In this document: piece by piece, positions 12,901 through 24,270 of the stretch
How the letters are laid out: each line of letters starts with the position of its first letter
How positions within the stretch are numbered: the first letter of the stretch is position 1
DNA from: Chrysaora quinquecirrha
Taxonomy: Eukaryota; Cnidaria; Scyphozoa; Semaeostomeae; Pelagiidae
NCBI GenBank assembly: GCA_014526335.1
Contig: JACTAT010000013.1
Location: forward strand, 5,214,182 to 5,278,181
Reading direction: 5' to 3'
DNA length: 64,000 bases
Position numbers and translations under genes: made by a program
The notes under the pieces: generated by a model
Seen by the model: the letters and a program-made list of their open reading frames with translations, nothing else
The model's database searches: none
What the model was told of the DNA's origin: nothing

Positions 12901-15900
12901 TAAAGATTATTGTGGCTCTATTTCCTTTTTGAAATTCCCAAAATTTCATTATCCGCAAAAATTCGGCCGAAACCTTTTAGTCCAAAACTTCTTGATATTA
13001 ATGTCAAATGCCGTTGGAAAGAAGTTCAGCGGGTATCTTTATGCGTATTGTGGTGGTATTTTTTCTGTACAAAATACGTCAAAGTACGCAAAAAATACCA
13101 CCACAGCAAGCATGAAAACCCACCACAGTAATGCTTATCCACCACAGTACGCAAAAATTATCACAACTGTATGCAAATACCACCACATCAAGCATAATGA
13201 CCCACAGCATCAAACATAATAACCCACTAGACTGATTACCTGAGTCGTAGTTTCGCTGAATTTATGGACGCTCAAACTACAGTTGAATATATGAACCCAG
13301 TTTGAGCGATCTCCTTTTAGTGCTAGCCTCGGTCTCATGAGCGATAACTGGGACTCAGGTAATCAGTCTAATAACCAACTACAATAGTGCTTATCAACCA
13401 CAGTGGTGCTTATCCACCACAATAAGCACAGTAACCCACCACATCAAGCATAATAACGTACGCAAAAAATACCACCACTGTACGCAAAAATACCACCACA
13501 GTAGTGCTTATCCACCACAGTAGTGCGTATAGATCTGCTAGCGTGAATACGAAAGAAAGAGACCATTTTACCGTTTCTTTACGAAGGATTACCTTGAGTT
13601 GATTGGTCTTTTTGATAATCGCATTAATATCTTTTGCTTTACTTTGAAGGTCGTGAATAGAATGGATTAAGACAACACCTTCACCACCGCAACTGTACAA
13701 CGAGTTACCCTCAGCAACTTTAGCTGTAAAATAAATGAGAAAAAAAATAAATGTTCACCATTTCTGACCTTTTTACTCCCGGGAGCGTCAGACGAAAAAA
13801 TTGAGTCCAGCATAGAACTGACGCTATCAAATTATTTTTCTTTATTTAGTTGTTTTTCCAGTAGCCAGAAACATTCCTTATCTACTGCTCGGGGGGAGGG
13901 GGGTACTTCAATATGTAGACATACTGGAAGTGCCGCTCATATGAAGGTTTGTGTGGCTAATCTGAGGTCTCATTCACTCAGCACACTGGAATGACCAGCT
14001 TGGGTCTGATTGGAATATCTACGCCAGGCCGACAACTTTACTGGCACAGATGGTGGTCACTGCCAGAGGGTTTCCACGTTTAACGTCCCAAATAATTTTG
14101 AGAAAGTTCCACCATCTACATGATAATCCGAGTCATAGAGAGCAAGGGTTTTATACCTTTTAACGTGTGCTCCCAAGCCTGAATTTGAACGGGACACCAT
14201 AAGTACAAATTCACGTGCTAACTACTAGAATAATAAATTGACATTGAATACTTTACCTGAGGTATTGCTGTCACAGCTTGGTCCCCAAGAAAGCGAGTAA
14301 ACAGTTTTCTTATGATATGACGCAGATACCTCAAACCTTGAGATAAAACAAAGATAAAGCTTAACAGTTGAGGAAATATTCTAATTTCAATAGCCATCCT
14401 CGAATAACAGACCTCCTTTTGCTGTTCTTTGAACTCATCAGTGACATGTGTAAGAGACGAACAGGGCACGCCGAAATGCTTGTTACACAACCACCGCAGC
14501 GGTGCTGATTGATGTTAACTGGGTGAGTTTTTTACTCAAAACACAAGAGTTCTGAAGTCTTATATATGACAATACAATACAATGTTGGTACCTGGCCTAA
14601 GGAAACATTCAAGCCTTAAGGAGCATTACCTGGTGTTAAGAAGTTCATATTAGGACCAAAGGTCATGGCTTAATGGGGCCGAGAGAGGTACTTGGATGAC
14701 TTTCCACAAGTATGTTTACATTGAAGTAAGCTGAGGGGTAAGTCTATCCCTCCGAACTGGCAAATGAGGATCTAAGGTATACATCTCTGAAAATCAGTGC
14801 CTCCATGCATTACCAAATAAATTTGCCTGTTTTGTGCTTGGACTGAAGCCAAGCATTCCACAGTGTTAAATACTGAATATTTCAATTACATTGCTGAAGA
14901 GACTAATTTCACGCTGCTCGTTAATTATCAATCTTCTTCACTGTTATACACGGAACATATGTATAATTTTCCATACAAACATGCTTCAAGAATTGTTTTA
15001 TCCAAAGTTCTATTTAAAAACTGTATGAAATAGCTTATATATCTAATTGGTTTGTATATATTTTCCTAGTTCGTCCTTTAGATAAAGATATACACAGTGA
15101 AAATTTGCTACTGAATCTGAAAGCAGTGACCTTAGGTAGTATGCAGCTATGTAAAGCCCTCCTCCATATTAAAGGTACCTGGGAGCGTGCCGCACTCCAG
15201 GGTAAACATTCATGGGCCTCTAGAAGTCTAGCAAAGGGTATACCTTTATAAAAGAAACAAGTAAAAGAAAAAAGACGATCGTTTGAGACGAACGATTTCG
15301 AGAGCATTAGTCTAGCAAAGGGTATCATTTTGGTAGAAATTGGTCTAGGCAGGGATACCACTTTGAATTTGCTGGCGGCAGACCCCAATTTACCCATGAA
15401 CCCCTCCGTGTGCAAATTCAACTCGGAAAATATAGTAATAAATTATTTTTATATAATACATAGTTGGTAAAATCAAATATATTGCAACAATGTACACACT
15501 AGCGACCAATAACAAGCACTCCAACTTGCTATAAGCCACATTGAGAAACTCAAAACTTGAGGATTGATATCAAAGGAAGATGACATCTTATCATTCTAAT
15601 TGAAACGAATCTTGAACAGAATAACTTACTTCCCGGATCGGATGTTGTAAACTCCAACGTGTCCATCATCAGTACCAAACCCAATGACACTTTCTTTTGT
15701 TTTATGACAGGTGACCTGCGCAAAAGGAAAATGGGGTATCAGCAACTTAGTTCAACTAATTAAGAATTGGCCAAACGTTTTTTAGATCGCTTTGGAAAGC
15801 GTTCCAGTTTAGATCCGATCTATTGCTTCGTGTAAACAGGTGGATCCGATCCAAAACTGGCTCTCTTGAAAATATCATTACAAATTACTACAGAAATATT

Positions 15901-18900
15901 CAGTAACCACGCATGCGTCAATTGCTAGACCCAAAAGTGGATAGGATCCCAACCTCGTACCCAGGGTAAATAAGACCTCTACGTGAACACTGCGCTGCCC
16001 CATTTGACCCTGGAACCGGTTTCGATGTTCTGCATTCTGATTGGCTAAGAACAAACAATAGAATTTAGTTGTCCGCATACATTAGAAATAGCGTTCGGCC
16101 GAATGAAAGAAATTTCAAAACAAAACTGCTGTGCCCGGGGCTTTTCCACTCCTACCCGACATAAAAACAGCTAAAATTTGCTTTGAACTGAACTGGAATA
16201 GAAAGAATGTACAGAAAATGAAAGATAAAGGGCGAATTATAGTTTAACTACTCCAAGAAGAAATTACAGAAAGTTTGTAGCAGTACCTAAACTTGCTTTC
16301 CCGCGGTAAAATTTTGAGCAAGGTAAAGATGAAAAAAATAATTTTCAAGAAGCCAAAGTGAACTAAAACAGAAAAATTTTGTATTTACACTACCGTTCGA
16401 AAAGTTTGGAAACGGTCGCTCAAAAATGGCCGCCAGCAGCGGCTTGGGCCTAATCCAAAATATTTTCATTTTAAAAGTCAGAGGTCATGCGGCCATTATC
16501 TTGCTAAGTTTCGGCGGGAAAGTGTTCGTCACTGCACTCGCCATCATTTAAAGTTGAAGGGAGAAGATAATTTCAATAGTATAATAGAAAAATACACAAA
16601 ACTGAGAAGCTTTGCCTTCATAAACCAAGGGAAAATTTTTTAGGACTACTGATCTGAAGTTATGGGAAAGAGAAGGGTTTCGTTACTCCAAGATGGATAA
16701 TTTTGCAGTTATTTTAAGCCCAGTTCTTTTAGCTTTTCCATTGTAGTAAAAGTTTTCCTGAAATATCGATTTTTACAAAGTTAATTAGGGTTAAAGTTTT
16801 CTAAACATTTTTCAGGTGAGTGAACTTATAACATGACAGAAGAGTGTGGTTTTTCAAATATCGTTCTGCTCCCTTGTAAAATGACTGATGACTCCAAGAT
16901 TTTGATAAAGTACTGCTCATTTATTCTAGTTTTCGAATATGTGTTTGAATTGTTTTGATCTTGCCTCTTTTTTAGTCTAATACCTGACAAAACATTTGTT
17001 GTTGAAAAGACCCTTTAAAAATGGCTCACCTGAAAATGTTTAGAAAATTTAACCCTGATTAACTTTGTAAAATCGATATTTCAGGAAAACTTTTACTACA
17101 ACGGAAAAGCTAAAACAACTGGCTTCAAATAACTGCAAAATTTTCCATCTTGCAGTAACGAAACCCTCTCTTCCCATAATTTCAGATCAGTAGTCCTAAA
17201 ATCTTTTCCTTGGTTTATGAAGGCAAAGCTTCTCAGTTTTTGTGTATTTTTCTATTATACCATCGAAATAATCTTCTCCTTTCGATTTAAAATGATGGCG
17301 AGTGCAGTGACGAACATTTTCCCGCCTAAACTTAGCAAGATAATGGCCGCATGACCTCTGACTTTTAAAATGAAAATTTCTTGGATTAGGCCCTTGGCCG
17401 CTGTTGGCGGCCATTTTTAAGCGACCGTTTCCAAACTTTTCGAACGGTAGTGTAGAAAATAAGATTGTTTACGGTTTTGGCTAGAACTTTTTCTCATCAA
17501 GTCAGTGTTTGCAACATTTTTTGAACACAATTTCAAAGTGAAGAAATTTCATTCAGTCTAGCAAAGCCAAACTTCTTCGCAGCAAATATGTAGTGATTCA
17601 ACTTATAAATCTTTAACAAATCTACAGGCTTTAAATAAATTGATCTCACCTGAAATACTTGAATACTTGTAAAAGAGGAAAGCACTGAAGTTTTGTATCA
17701 ATAATGAGCGAAAATCTAGCTAACCAATTCACAAAAAAAAGATTTCTTTCTAATTTGCAGAAACTCTCGGTGAGATTTCCAAAATGAAAACATGATAACT
17801 TCTGCCAGCGCTTGTTAACATGTATTTCTCTCTACTGATTCCTTTAAAGCATATATCTGTTCATTTTGTTTTAAACAGAGTTAACTATGTTTCAAATGAA
17901 TTGTTGAAAGCAAGTGTTTCTGAAGTACAACATTGTGCTGCGTCCCAAACTCATTGATGAGTTGGAGAGCTGTGGCCGCCTTAGCCACTGACTGGAATTA
18001 TTTACATAATTTATGCTAATTATTCCAACCCAAAAATTGACAAATTTTGTCAACCGGTCCCAAGGGTATCTGTTGCGGGCTGAGCTAACAACAACAACAA
18101 CAGATATCCTTGGGAACGAAGTTGGATAGGATCCGTGTCTCGTGTAAATGGAAAGCCTTTCCGTACCAAAATAGAACTTCTGGATCCGATCCACTTTAGA
18201 TCCGATCCACTTTCTTTCGTGTAAACGTAGCCTTAATTCAAAGCAACTCATAAACCAGTTTTCTGTTCTAAAGTTCTTTCTGCTGGCGAAGATAACATAG
18301 TTTTTCTGGTATTTTGCTTTCAAAAAATAAACACTTCCTTTCTTGACGCCTCATGTTGTGGAAGGTCCGATTACTTGCAGAGGTAGATAAAGAGAATAAA
18401 TAAACGGCTTTGAACGTGCTCTTTTAATTCATATGATATCTAACTACGACTACCATACCACAACTTCATGCAATCTACAAGCACATGGTTTTTCGTTTGC
18501 AAGGTATTGTGGGAACCAGAAACATGCTCCGCAGCGGCGGCAGCTGGGTTTCCGCACACCTCATTTCAACGAATGATCATGGGAAAAAGCTGAATATTTA
18601 ATCAAAATAATACGTCATGTATATATCATGAACAATATTTACTCACAACAGTAACTTTCGTTTTGATTCCTTGCCATAATATATTAGTATCATATGGTCG
18701 TTCATCTGAGCGTGTGTTCCAAAACCGAATCAGATTGTCACCAACACCATAAACAATGCAGTTTGGATCCAGAACCGAAGCGGTCAATGAATATACAAAT
18801 CCACCAAGGGTTGGAATAGAATGCAGAAATTCATAAGTGTCTGATTTCCAGAACATTATCTACAACGCAAAAGGAATTAACTTATTGTCTAAGACATTGG

Positions 18901-21900
18901 AAAGCGAGGAGTTTTGTAATGTACTGTGGGCAGGTAAGCGCCCACTAAGAAAATGGAAAACAGGTAAGGCTTTGGCCAAACGATCAAAAATTGCTACTGT
19001 AGTCATACATCTGAACTTGGTTTTCAAACAAAATATTTTACCGTTGGACAATGTCAAATAACATTGCTTATCACACAGTTATTGCTTCTGACGAGCACAA
19101 AATGTTGATGAATTTTTTCAAAAACATTGCAGACAAATTTTGCTTTCCGACTTTGCAAAACGGTAAAGGGTAAAACATTGCTTGTAAAGCACATCATTAA
19201 TGCTTAAGCCAAATTCCTTCATCTGTTGCTCAAGACCTTACGATTAGGATAAGGAGCAGGGTGAGGGCGTAAGGTTAGGAATCAACAGGATTATGAGCCT
19301 TATTATCAAGGGACAATCTCCTTGGATATCTCTTCATATTTCCTGAAAATGCTATAGTTTTTATCAAAATCTTTTGTAAATTCTTCTGTTGCAAAGGAAG
19401 TCTCATATGATTTGTTGAGAGTTAAATATTCCTCGGTTATTATATCTCATCAAACAACAGCGGAGAATTCGAACAAGCAGATACCCTACACTTAGCTGGG
19501 CATGGAACTTAAGCTTACAGTGGCCTTAGTGTAATGTACAGGGGGGCCTGCAGATGGTATAAACTCGCACAAATCTGCTACAACGAACAAAAGGCAACAT
19601 CATACATTCCCTACCTGTCGATCCATTGACGTTGTAATGAGTTTTCCAGATTTAAAATCAGATGAAATTGTAAACACTATTCTGTTATGAGCCGGTGCTA
19701 TGCATGACCAATCTCTTGTATTCAAATCCCAAACCAACATTTCTCCACTGTGTATAAAAAATAAAGGGTAATAGTTTATGTCACAAGCTAACCGCAAGCA
19801 AGATCGTTTCTAGCAAAGAGTCCAGGAGCATTTATTTCCCCACCATGACAATTTGGCTCCATTAATATGTCGATTAAGCCCTGGCCAAACGATCTCGACA
19901 TTTCACTCGACAACGCTCGAAAAAATCGAGCGATGTGAGCATTGCTTCCCCCAGGGGCGTACCTGACCTATAAATGAGCCGTCACGATTTAACAGACACA
20001 CCCACTTAAAATGTAGACTCAGGCAGGGCACAGACCCTGTATTATGGGTAATACCAAGGGGAATACGAGAGTGATAAGGTTTTCCAGGCCATATTGTTGC
20101 TTGAATTGCACTACGAACATCTTCAAAGCGATATTATCAATATTCGGATTAAAATAAAGTACAAGAAGCATTTTGCAACACTCTTTCTGCAATGCAAGTC
20201 CGAACCCTTGTTCAGCGTCCATTGTGAATCAAATTCAAGGAAGAATATATTACCTCAGACAGCTTGAGATAATGGTATTACTTTTGCACCAACAAAGTGC
20301 CATCCATATCTTCGCACGTGACAAATCTTCAAATTTTTTCCTTCCTTTCTGGACTGAGGTTCTTGCAGGCAGCGTCAAGTTAAGCAAGTAGTTCTCCTTC
20401 GTGGTATTCCAAACTTTTATTGTTTTATCTTTTGAACCAGACGAAAGATAATAACCTTCACCTAGAAATAAAGAGCTAACCTTGTTAATTCGTTTGATCG
20501 ATCGATCGTTTTGTTTTGTTCCTGATCCGGGTAGCATACAGTATCATGTAGTATATCATAGACTTCTTGAAGTACGCATTCGTTATGAATGGCAAACACA
20601 AGGATAGATTTTTCCAAGAGTGGCACCATTTGATGGGATTCAAAACCAGGGCTGCATGATTAGAGAGCCAAAGACTATTCCACTGAGATAAGAGCAAATG
20701 GAACCGTCGAGTTACTCTTCAAGTCATACAGCCTAAGGCTGTCCTCCCAGTTGGCATTGTGTTTCGGATATGTTGAGCCTTCTCCAGTACCATGTATAGT
20801 TATATATAAATTTTCGCAAACACTAGGATAGATTTATCAACGAGTGGCATACCAGATTTTATGGAATTCGAGCCCTGACTGCATGACCACAGAAACAACG
20901 AGAACTCCACCAAAGTAAAAGACCCAAGCAGATGCATTAAGTGATTCATTCACGTTAAAGGGTGTATCGCTTAAAAATCTTGTGGCATAAGAGAGAACAA
21001 ATATAAGTAAAACTGAAGTATTGACAAAAATAAAGCATACTTTTAGTCTCATCCTTGGCCTTTGCCAGATGAAACTGTGCGGTAGGACACCAAACTACAG
21101 CATGCACCTCATCAAGATGACTCTTGAAATGCTGGATGATCTCTTGCTTCTTTGCGTTGCAGACAATAATATGACCATTGCCATATCTACAAAAAATTGA
21201 CTCATTACCATAAGGTATTGTATTGATTGATTTCAGCGAGTTCATGTCAAGATAAACAGTCAAGCGGTTTCCACAAAATAAGAATGATCGTAAATGGATG
21301 GGCTGCCTACAGTCTTCGTCAATCCACCCTTCTATCTACGATTTGATCTGAAGTGTCTCCAAACGTACAGACGATGCTATTGCTATTGCAATTGCTATTG
21401 GCCTATGCTGACATTGTGCACAGCAGTCCGAACTAGTTGCTGACTGCTACAGTACCTAATCGACGATTTTTTGGAACTAATATATCGCAAGTGACCTGTC
21501 GACATAAGTGCCCTAACAACTACTTCCTTTTTGACGGCAACTGGTCGGCGCACAGTTCTAGAAAGTCTGCGATTCGTTGTCAACTGATTTTCGTCATTTG
21601 CAATCAACCTGAGCGCTCTTGAGTTCTGACTAGTTGCTGACATGTCGACATAAGTTACCAGTTACAGCTAGATGGCGATAGTTCTATCATATCGTAGGTC
21701 AACATAAGCCTGGCTTAAGACTTACTTAATGAGTCTCTAGTCAATTTATCGCTTACCAGGCCGATATTTACACCAAACTGAGGTCGCTCGAACTGGATCA
21801 GTTCTTTGAACTCGATATATAGCTGGAATGTGGAACCAAATAAAGAAAAGTTTGTTTTTCAAGCACCCGATTATGCTCGGTAATGCTCGGTGATTTTAAT

Positions 21901-23837
21901 GTTTGATAGAACATAGGCTGATGTTGACAAAAGTAGAGCCTTTTTCCATAGGATCGTAACAATCGCGAGGTTATCGCACGATCGTGAAAAGTCCTATTTA
22001 TTCACACGATGGAAACGGAAATGCAAATGGGAACAGTTTTGTCTTAGTAGTCGCTCTAATCGTTGGATCATCTTCAGATAATAGTGGATTCGCGATCGTA
22101 GAAATCCCCTAGAAATCGTGAAAGCAGGAGCGAGATGGATTCTGGTCTCCCTGTTTGCGATTTGAAATCAAATGTCAGAGACGCCTGCAGACTTATTGCT
22201 GTAGTAATCGCTGTTGAGCTGCTGACTAGCTGAATGCTCCTCAGACTACGTAAAATCTGCTAAAACAAATGTTCGCAATATAATAAAAACATGCTCTCAC
22301 TATCATTACGACTGTTGGCGACTGTGAATCATATATGCCCCTTTCCATTTCGTTTGCATTCATTGATCGTTAGCGAACAGAAACCATGAATGCGGACAAC
22401 GTGCAAATGGGCCTTTAGCACCTAAAGCATTCAACTGCTTTAAACCTTCAGGGTCTCCCTATCTAGGAAAAATTGATGGAAAGCCTTGCAGATGATCAGC
22501 AAGCACTGATGACAAATGTTTAGTGAAACATCCGAGATAATCGCAGATGATAATCCACGATAAACTGAGGTCCCTAACAACGCAACAGATCACAAGGGGC
22601 AATTCACCATTTGGAATCTTCTACATCCTCAGCTTCAATCTCTATTGTCTTCACAGGAATCTTGTGAGAATCGTTTTGTTTCAATAGGAATCTGGTACAT
22701 GTTGTCGGAGTGAAATGCCCCTTGGTAGGTCATGTGTACATCATGTCATTCAATACGTCTACTTACCCTATGGCAGTTAGCCATTTGTTATGTGGACAAC
22801 TAGCCATGCTAAGGATGTTTGACAGGACTGGCATCCAGGTTGAACGGTTATCATTTGCATAATTCCAAGTTACCATCAAGCCTTTATCATCACCTACATT
22901 TTCAAAAATTTAGAAAAAACTATTGAGTCTGGAAAGCAAATAGCACTGCAGAACTGAAGCATCCGAAGGATGATTAACATATTTTTACCTGAAGTGATGC
23001 AAGTTGATTCATGACAAACTATGACATTGACTTTACCCTGGAAAAAGAACAATAATTACATAGGTAAGCAAGTAGATCTGATAATTAAGAGTCAATTAAA
23101 AGGGCCTCTCATTTTCTGCTTGGGTACCCTCACTCATTCTCTAGCGCTGATTGCTGAACATTGTTTAGCTTAATAACATTGCTGTAAAATAACCAGTAAT
23201 TGGGATCTACAACGTAAAATTATATACAGATACAGATGAGTAGGATTTTTTAGTTTTGGTATGACAAGGCCAAATCTTTAACCACTGGGCAACATAATAG
23301 CTCAATGGCCTCAAAATTGTGGTTAATGGACTTTTGGGTAATGCATCATGGTATCTAGCCCCTCATTTCAGAAAGGAAGCATTCTGAACCAAGGATGGTG
23401 CAAGCACCCACCCAATCTGATGTATTTGATGTGGTTAACAATGTTGTTTATTTGCACACTTTTTTCATATTGTATTAAAAAGTAACCTGGTGTAACTTGT
23501 GTTCTTTCATAATCTCCTTCATTCCATCACGCCATATTTTCACCCAATGTTCTTCTGAGCCAACTGCAACAACACAACCATTCTTATCACCATCATTATC
23601 ATCTGAACCAGGAAGCAAACACACTGACGAGACTCTGTCCCTTCTAAACTGCATAACATCTCTGCAGACAGGCATTGAATCTTTAAGGTTAATCAAGTAG
23701 ACTGAATTCCTGGCAGCAAATGCATAATAGCCAGAATCATTGCCGCTTGAACTTCCAGAGCAGTACCAGTTTGGAGAAGCAGGGATGACACAAGGCTGCT
23801 CGCCTTCCTTGCAAGAGCCATTTGAGAAAGAAGCAAG
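6926..23837 (-). CDS. GEMIN5: Gem-associated protein 5 (GEMIN5), 3' part missing from window
   Basis: WD-repeat subunit of the SMN complex that recognises the Sm site and cap of pre-snRNAs in the cytoplasm. Sixteen exons read on the minus strand: 23837-23487, 23037-22989, 22893-22767, 21186-21041, 20461-20254, 19747-19615, 18859-18647, 15715-15630, 14336-14257, 13723-13593, 12400-12327, 11419-11301, 10024-9856, 8562-8269, 7730-7620, 7039-6926. All but one junction keep phase. Hallmarks matching human GEMIN5 in order: SPNWYC near the N terminus, GSKDKTIKVW, TSMDRQ, LGGFVYSL, LWQG, SYHKKTVYSLSWGP, YSCGGEGVVL, SIEVFAAPNL, then a Ser/Lys-rich linker, KSLFPLFSTFNHKQK and LGLFADKLSTFKM at the start of the TPR-like region. 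Aromatic residues that family structures place in RNA and cap binding (the NWY pair, F and Y of GGFxYS, W of WQG, Y of SYHKK) are present. The WD13 exon between 11301 and 10024 was not found, the start codon is unresolved, and the C-terminal dimerisation and RBS domains should lie left of base 1. Confidence 0.93.
7060..7195. repeat. MITE-like repeat, GGGGGCTTATTCGAGG family
   Basis: Short dispersed repeat with several GGGGCTTATTCGAGGGG blocks. It shares sequence with a longer copy at 48.0-48.33 kb and lies in a GEMIN5 intron just upstream of the 7039 exon. Confidence 0.55.
7783..7925 (+). mobile_element. tRNA-derived SINE (family 1)
   Basis: A-box-like TGGTGTAATCCAG and B-box-like GGGTTCGACCC at about 60 bp spacing, followed by a body (GCGTCACAGCCAAGGTCGAGG) that recurs at 49.2, 49.7 and 61.7 kb in the opposite orientation. 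Confidence 0.7.
8656..8933 (-). mobile_element. tRNA-derived SINE (family 2) with simple-repeat tail
   Basis: Read on the minus strand it starts GGTGTGGCCAAGTAGTCAAA (A box) and has GTGGGTTTGAATCTAG (B box) about 40 bp later, then a body of about 170 bp and a tail of CTTG repeats (8661-8680). This is the classic tRNA head, body, tail layout. It sits in a GEMIN5 intron. Confidence 0.7.
9423..9808. mobile_element. Near-perfect 386-bp palindrome of family-C element (head-to-head pair)
   Basis: Two about 193-bp arms meet at CAG|CTG (9615/9616). The arms differ at only a few bases, such as Lys versus Asn codons in the mirrored frames near the ends. Each arm is a copy of a dispersed element with CCAAT-type boxes (ATTGG), TGGGTATAAATTCC and a conserved TTTCGGTCTGTTTCTGACG block. 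Located in the GEMIN5 intron between exons 10024-9856 and 8562-8269. Confidence 0.85.
10228..10648. mobile_element. MITE with GGCCTGTTTATATGAG termini
   Basis: Left end GGCCTGTTTATATGAGGG and right end CTCATATAAACATGCCC are inverted copies, followed inward by inverted CACCTGCCAGACCCGGGGCTGA blocks. The termini resemble those of the larger element at 60121-60935. It occupies the GEMIN5 intron where the WD13 exon would be expected. Confidence 0.7.
11948..12158. mobile_element. MITE, GACTTATACCTGAG termini, TA duplication
   Basis: Terminal inverted repeats GACTTATACCTGAG and CTCAGGTAATAAGTC flanked by TA on both sides. Related to the copy at 13230-13368. Lies in a GEMIN5 intron. Confidence 0.7.
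13050..13545. mobile_element. Foldback-type element, CCACCACAGTA family, left end degenerate, with inserted MITE
   Basis: Tandem TACCACCACAGTA and TTATCCACCACAGT units, with opposite-strand units at the left edge (GCGTATTGTGGTGG), end at GATCTGCTAGCGTG (13532-13545). That is the right terminus of the complete copies at 44.7 and 46.6 kb. The matching left terminus is absent. A separate MITE (13230-13368) interrupts it. Confidence 0.7.
13230..13368. mobile_element. MITE, 17-bp terminal inverted repeats, TA duplication
   Basis: GACTGATTACCTGAGTC at the left end is exactly inverted as GACTCAGGTAATCAGTC at the right end, flanked by TA. It is inserted inside a CCACCACAGTA element. Confidence 0.85.
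16388..17452. mobile_element. Tc1-type palindromic MITE (1.07 kb)
   Basis: Starts CACTACCGTTCGAAAAGTTT and ends with its inverse, flanked by TA on both sides (16386-16387, 17453-17454). The arms extend inward for roughly 500 bp each with few differences, and no transposase frame remains. The terminus is close to that of vertebrate Tc1-like elements (CACTACCGTTCAAAAGTTTG), which supports a Tc1/mariner origin. It lies in the GEMIN5 intron between exons 18647 and 15715. Confidence 0.85.
20590..20905. repeat. Dispersed SINE-like repeat, two partial copies
   Basis: Two adjacent partial copies share GATTTATCAACGAGTGGCA- and GGATTCAAAACCAGGGCTGCATG-like blocks and a TTGTGTTTCGGATATGT block. The same blocks occur at 53.27-53.45 kb in a plexin intron. 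Both copies here are in a GEMIN5 intron. Confidence 0.55.
21378..21720. repeat. Dispersed repeat with GTCGACATAAGT blocks
   Basis: Short blocks such as CTAGTTGCTGACTG and TGTCGACATAAG recur in both orientations here and again at 57.65-58.02 kb in a plexin intron. Probably a decayed MITE; no termini resolved. Confidence 0.4.
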
Positions 23838-24270
23838 CTAGACATGTGGTAGGCCTTGGCCTCACAGCTAAGCCTACTACGATCAGTTCACAGAGTAATT
23901 AACTATAAACATATAATACACATAAATCTTCAACTTGTATTTTTATGGCAATATTTGAGCAAATAAAAGAGTGCTAGCTCTTGTATATCATCTCATCTAG
24001 AGGAGTTCCCGATCTCGCCTTATCTTTTGCTTCTCCATGCTATTTAAACTCGCGGGTAAGGAAAGAACTTCCGCTGATGGCAAATCATATGCTCTGATTT
24101 CAGGTCAATGCACGTGGTTCAGTTGCGTCTGCCCAGACCCCAAAAACAGCAACATGCGCAGAAACCAGTACGTTAGGCCTGTGGTCTGTGGAAAGAAATG
24201 AGAATGGAACGGAACCAGTGCAACTGGAACTAGACTGATCTAAGAAACCTTCCCTGAGAAGCATATAAAC
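23838..24270. promoter_or_regulatory. Shared divergent upstream region of GEMIN5 and MRPL22
   Basis: About 430 bp separates the first recognisable GEMIN5 exon (minus) from the MRPL22 start codon (plus), so both transcripts must start here. It holds AACATGCGCA at 24151-24160, which on the other strand reads TGCGCATG and resembles half of an NRF-1 site (family consensus YGCGCAYGCGCR), a factor known for mitochondrial-protein genes. That match is short and only suggestive. I could not place a GEMIN5 first exon or a TATA box with confidence. Confidence 0.5.

Noticed and set aside
15035..15421. 128-codon minus frame in a GEMIN5 intron
   Set aside because: Not needed for GEMIN5 phase or homology, no family recognised, probably repeat-derived.
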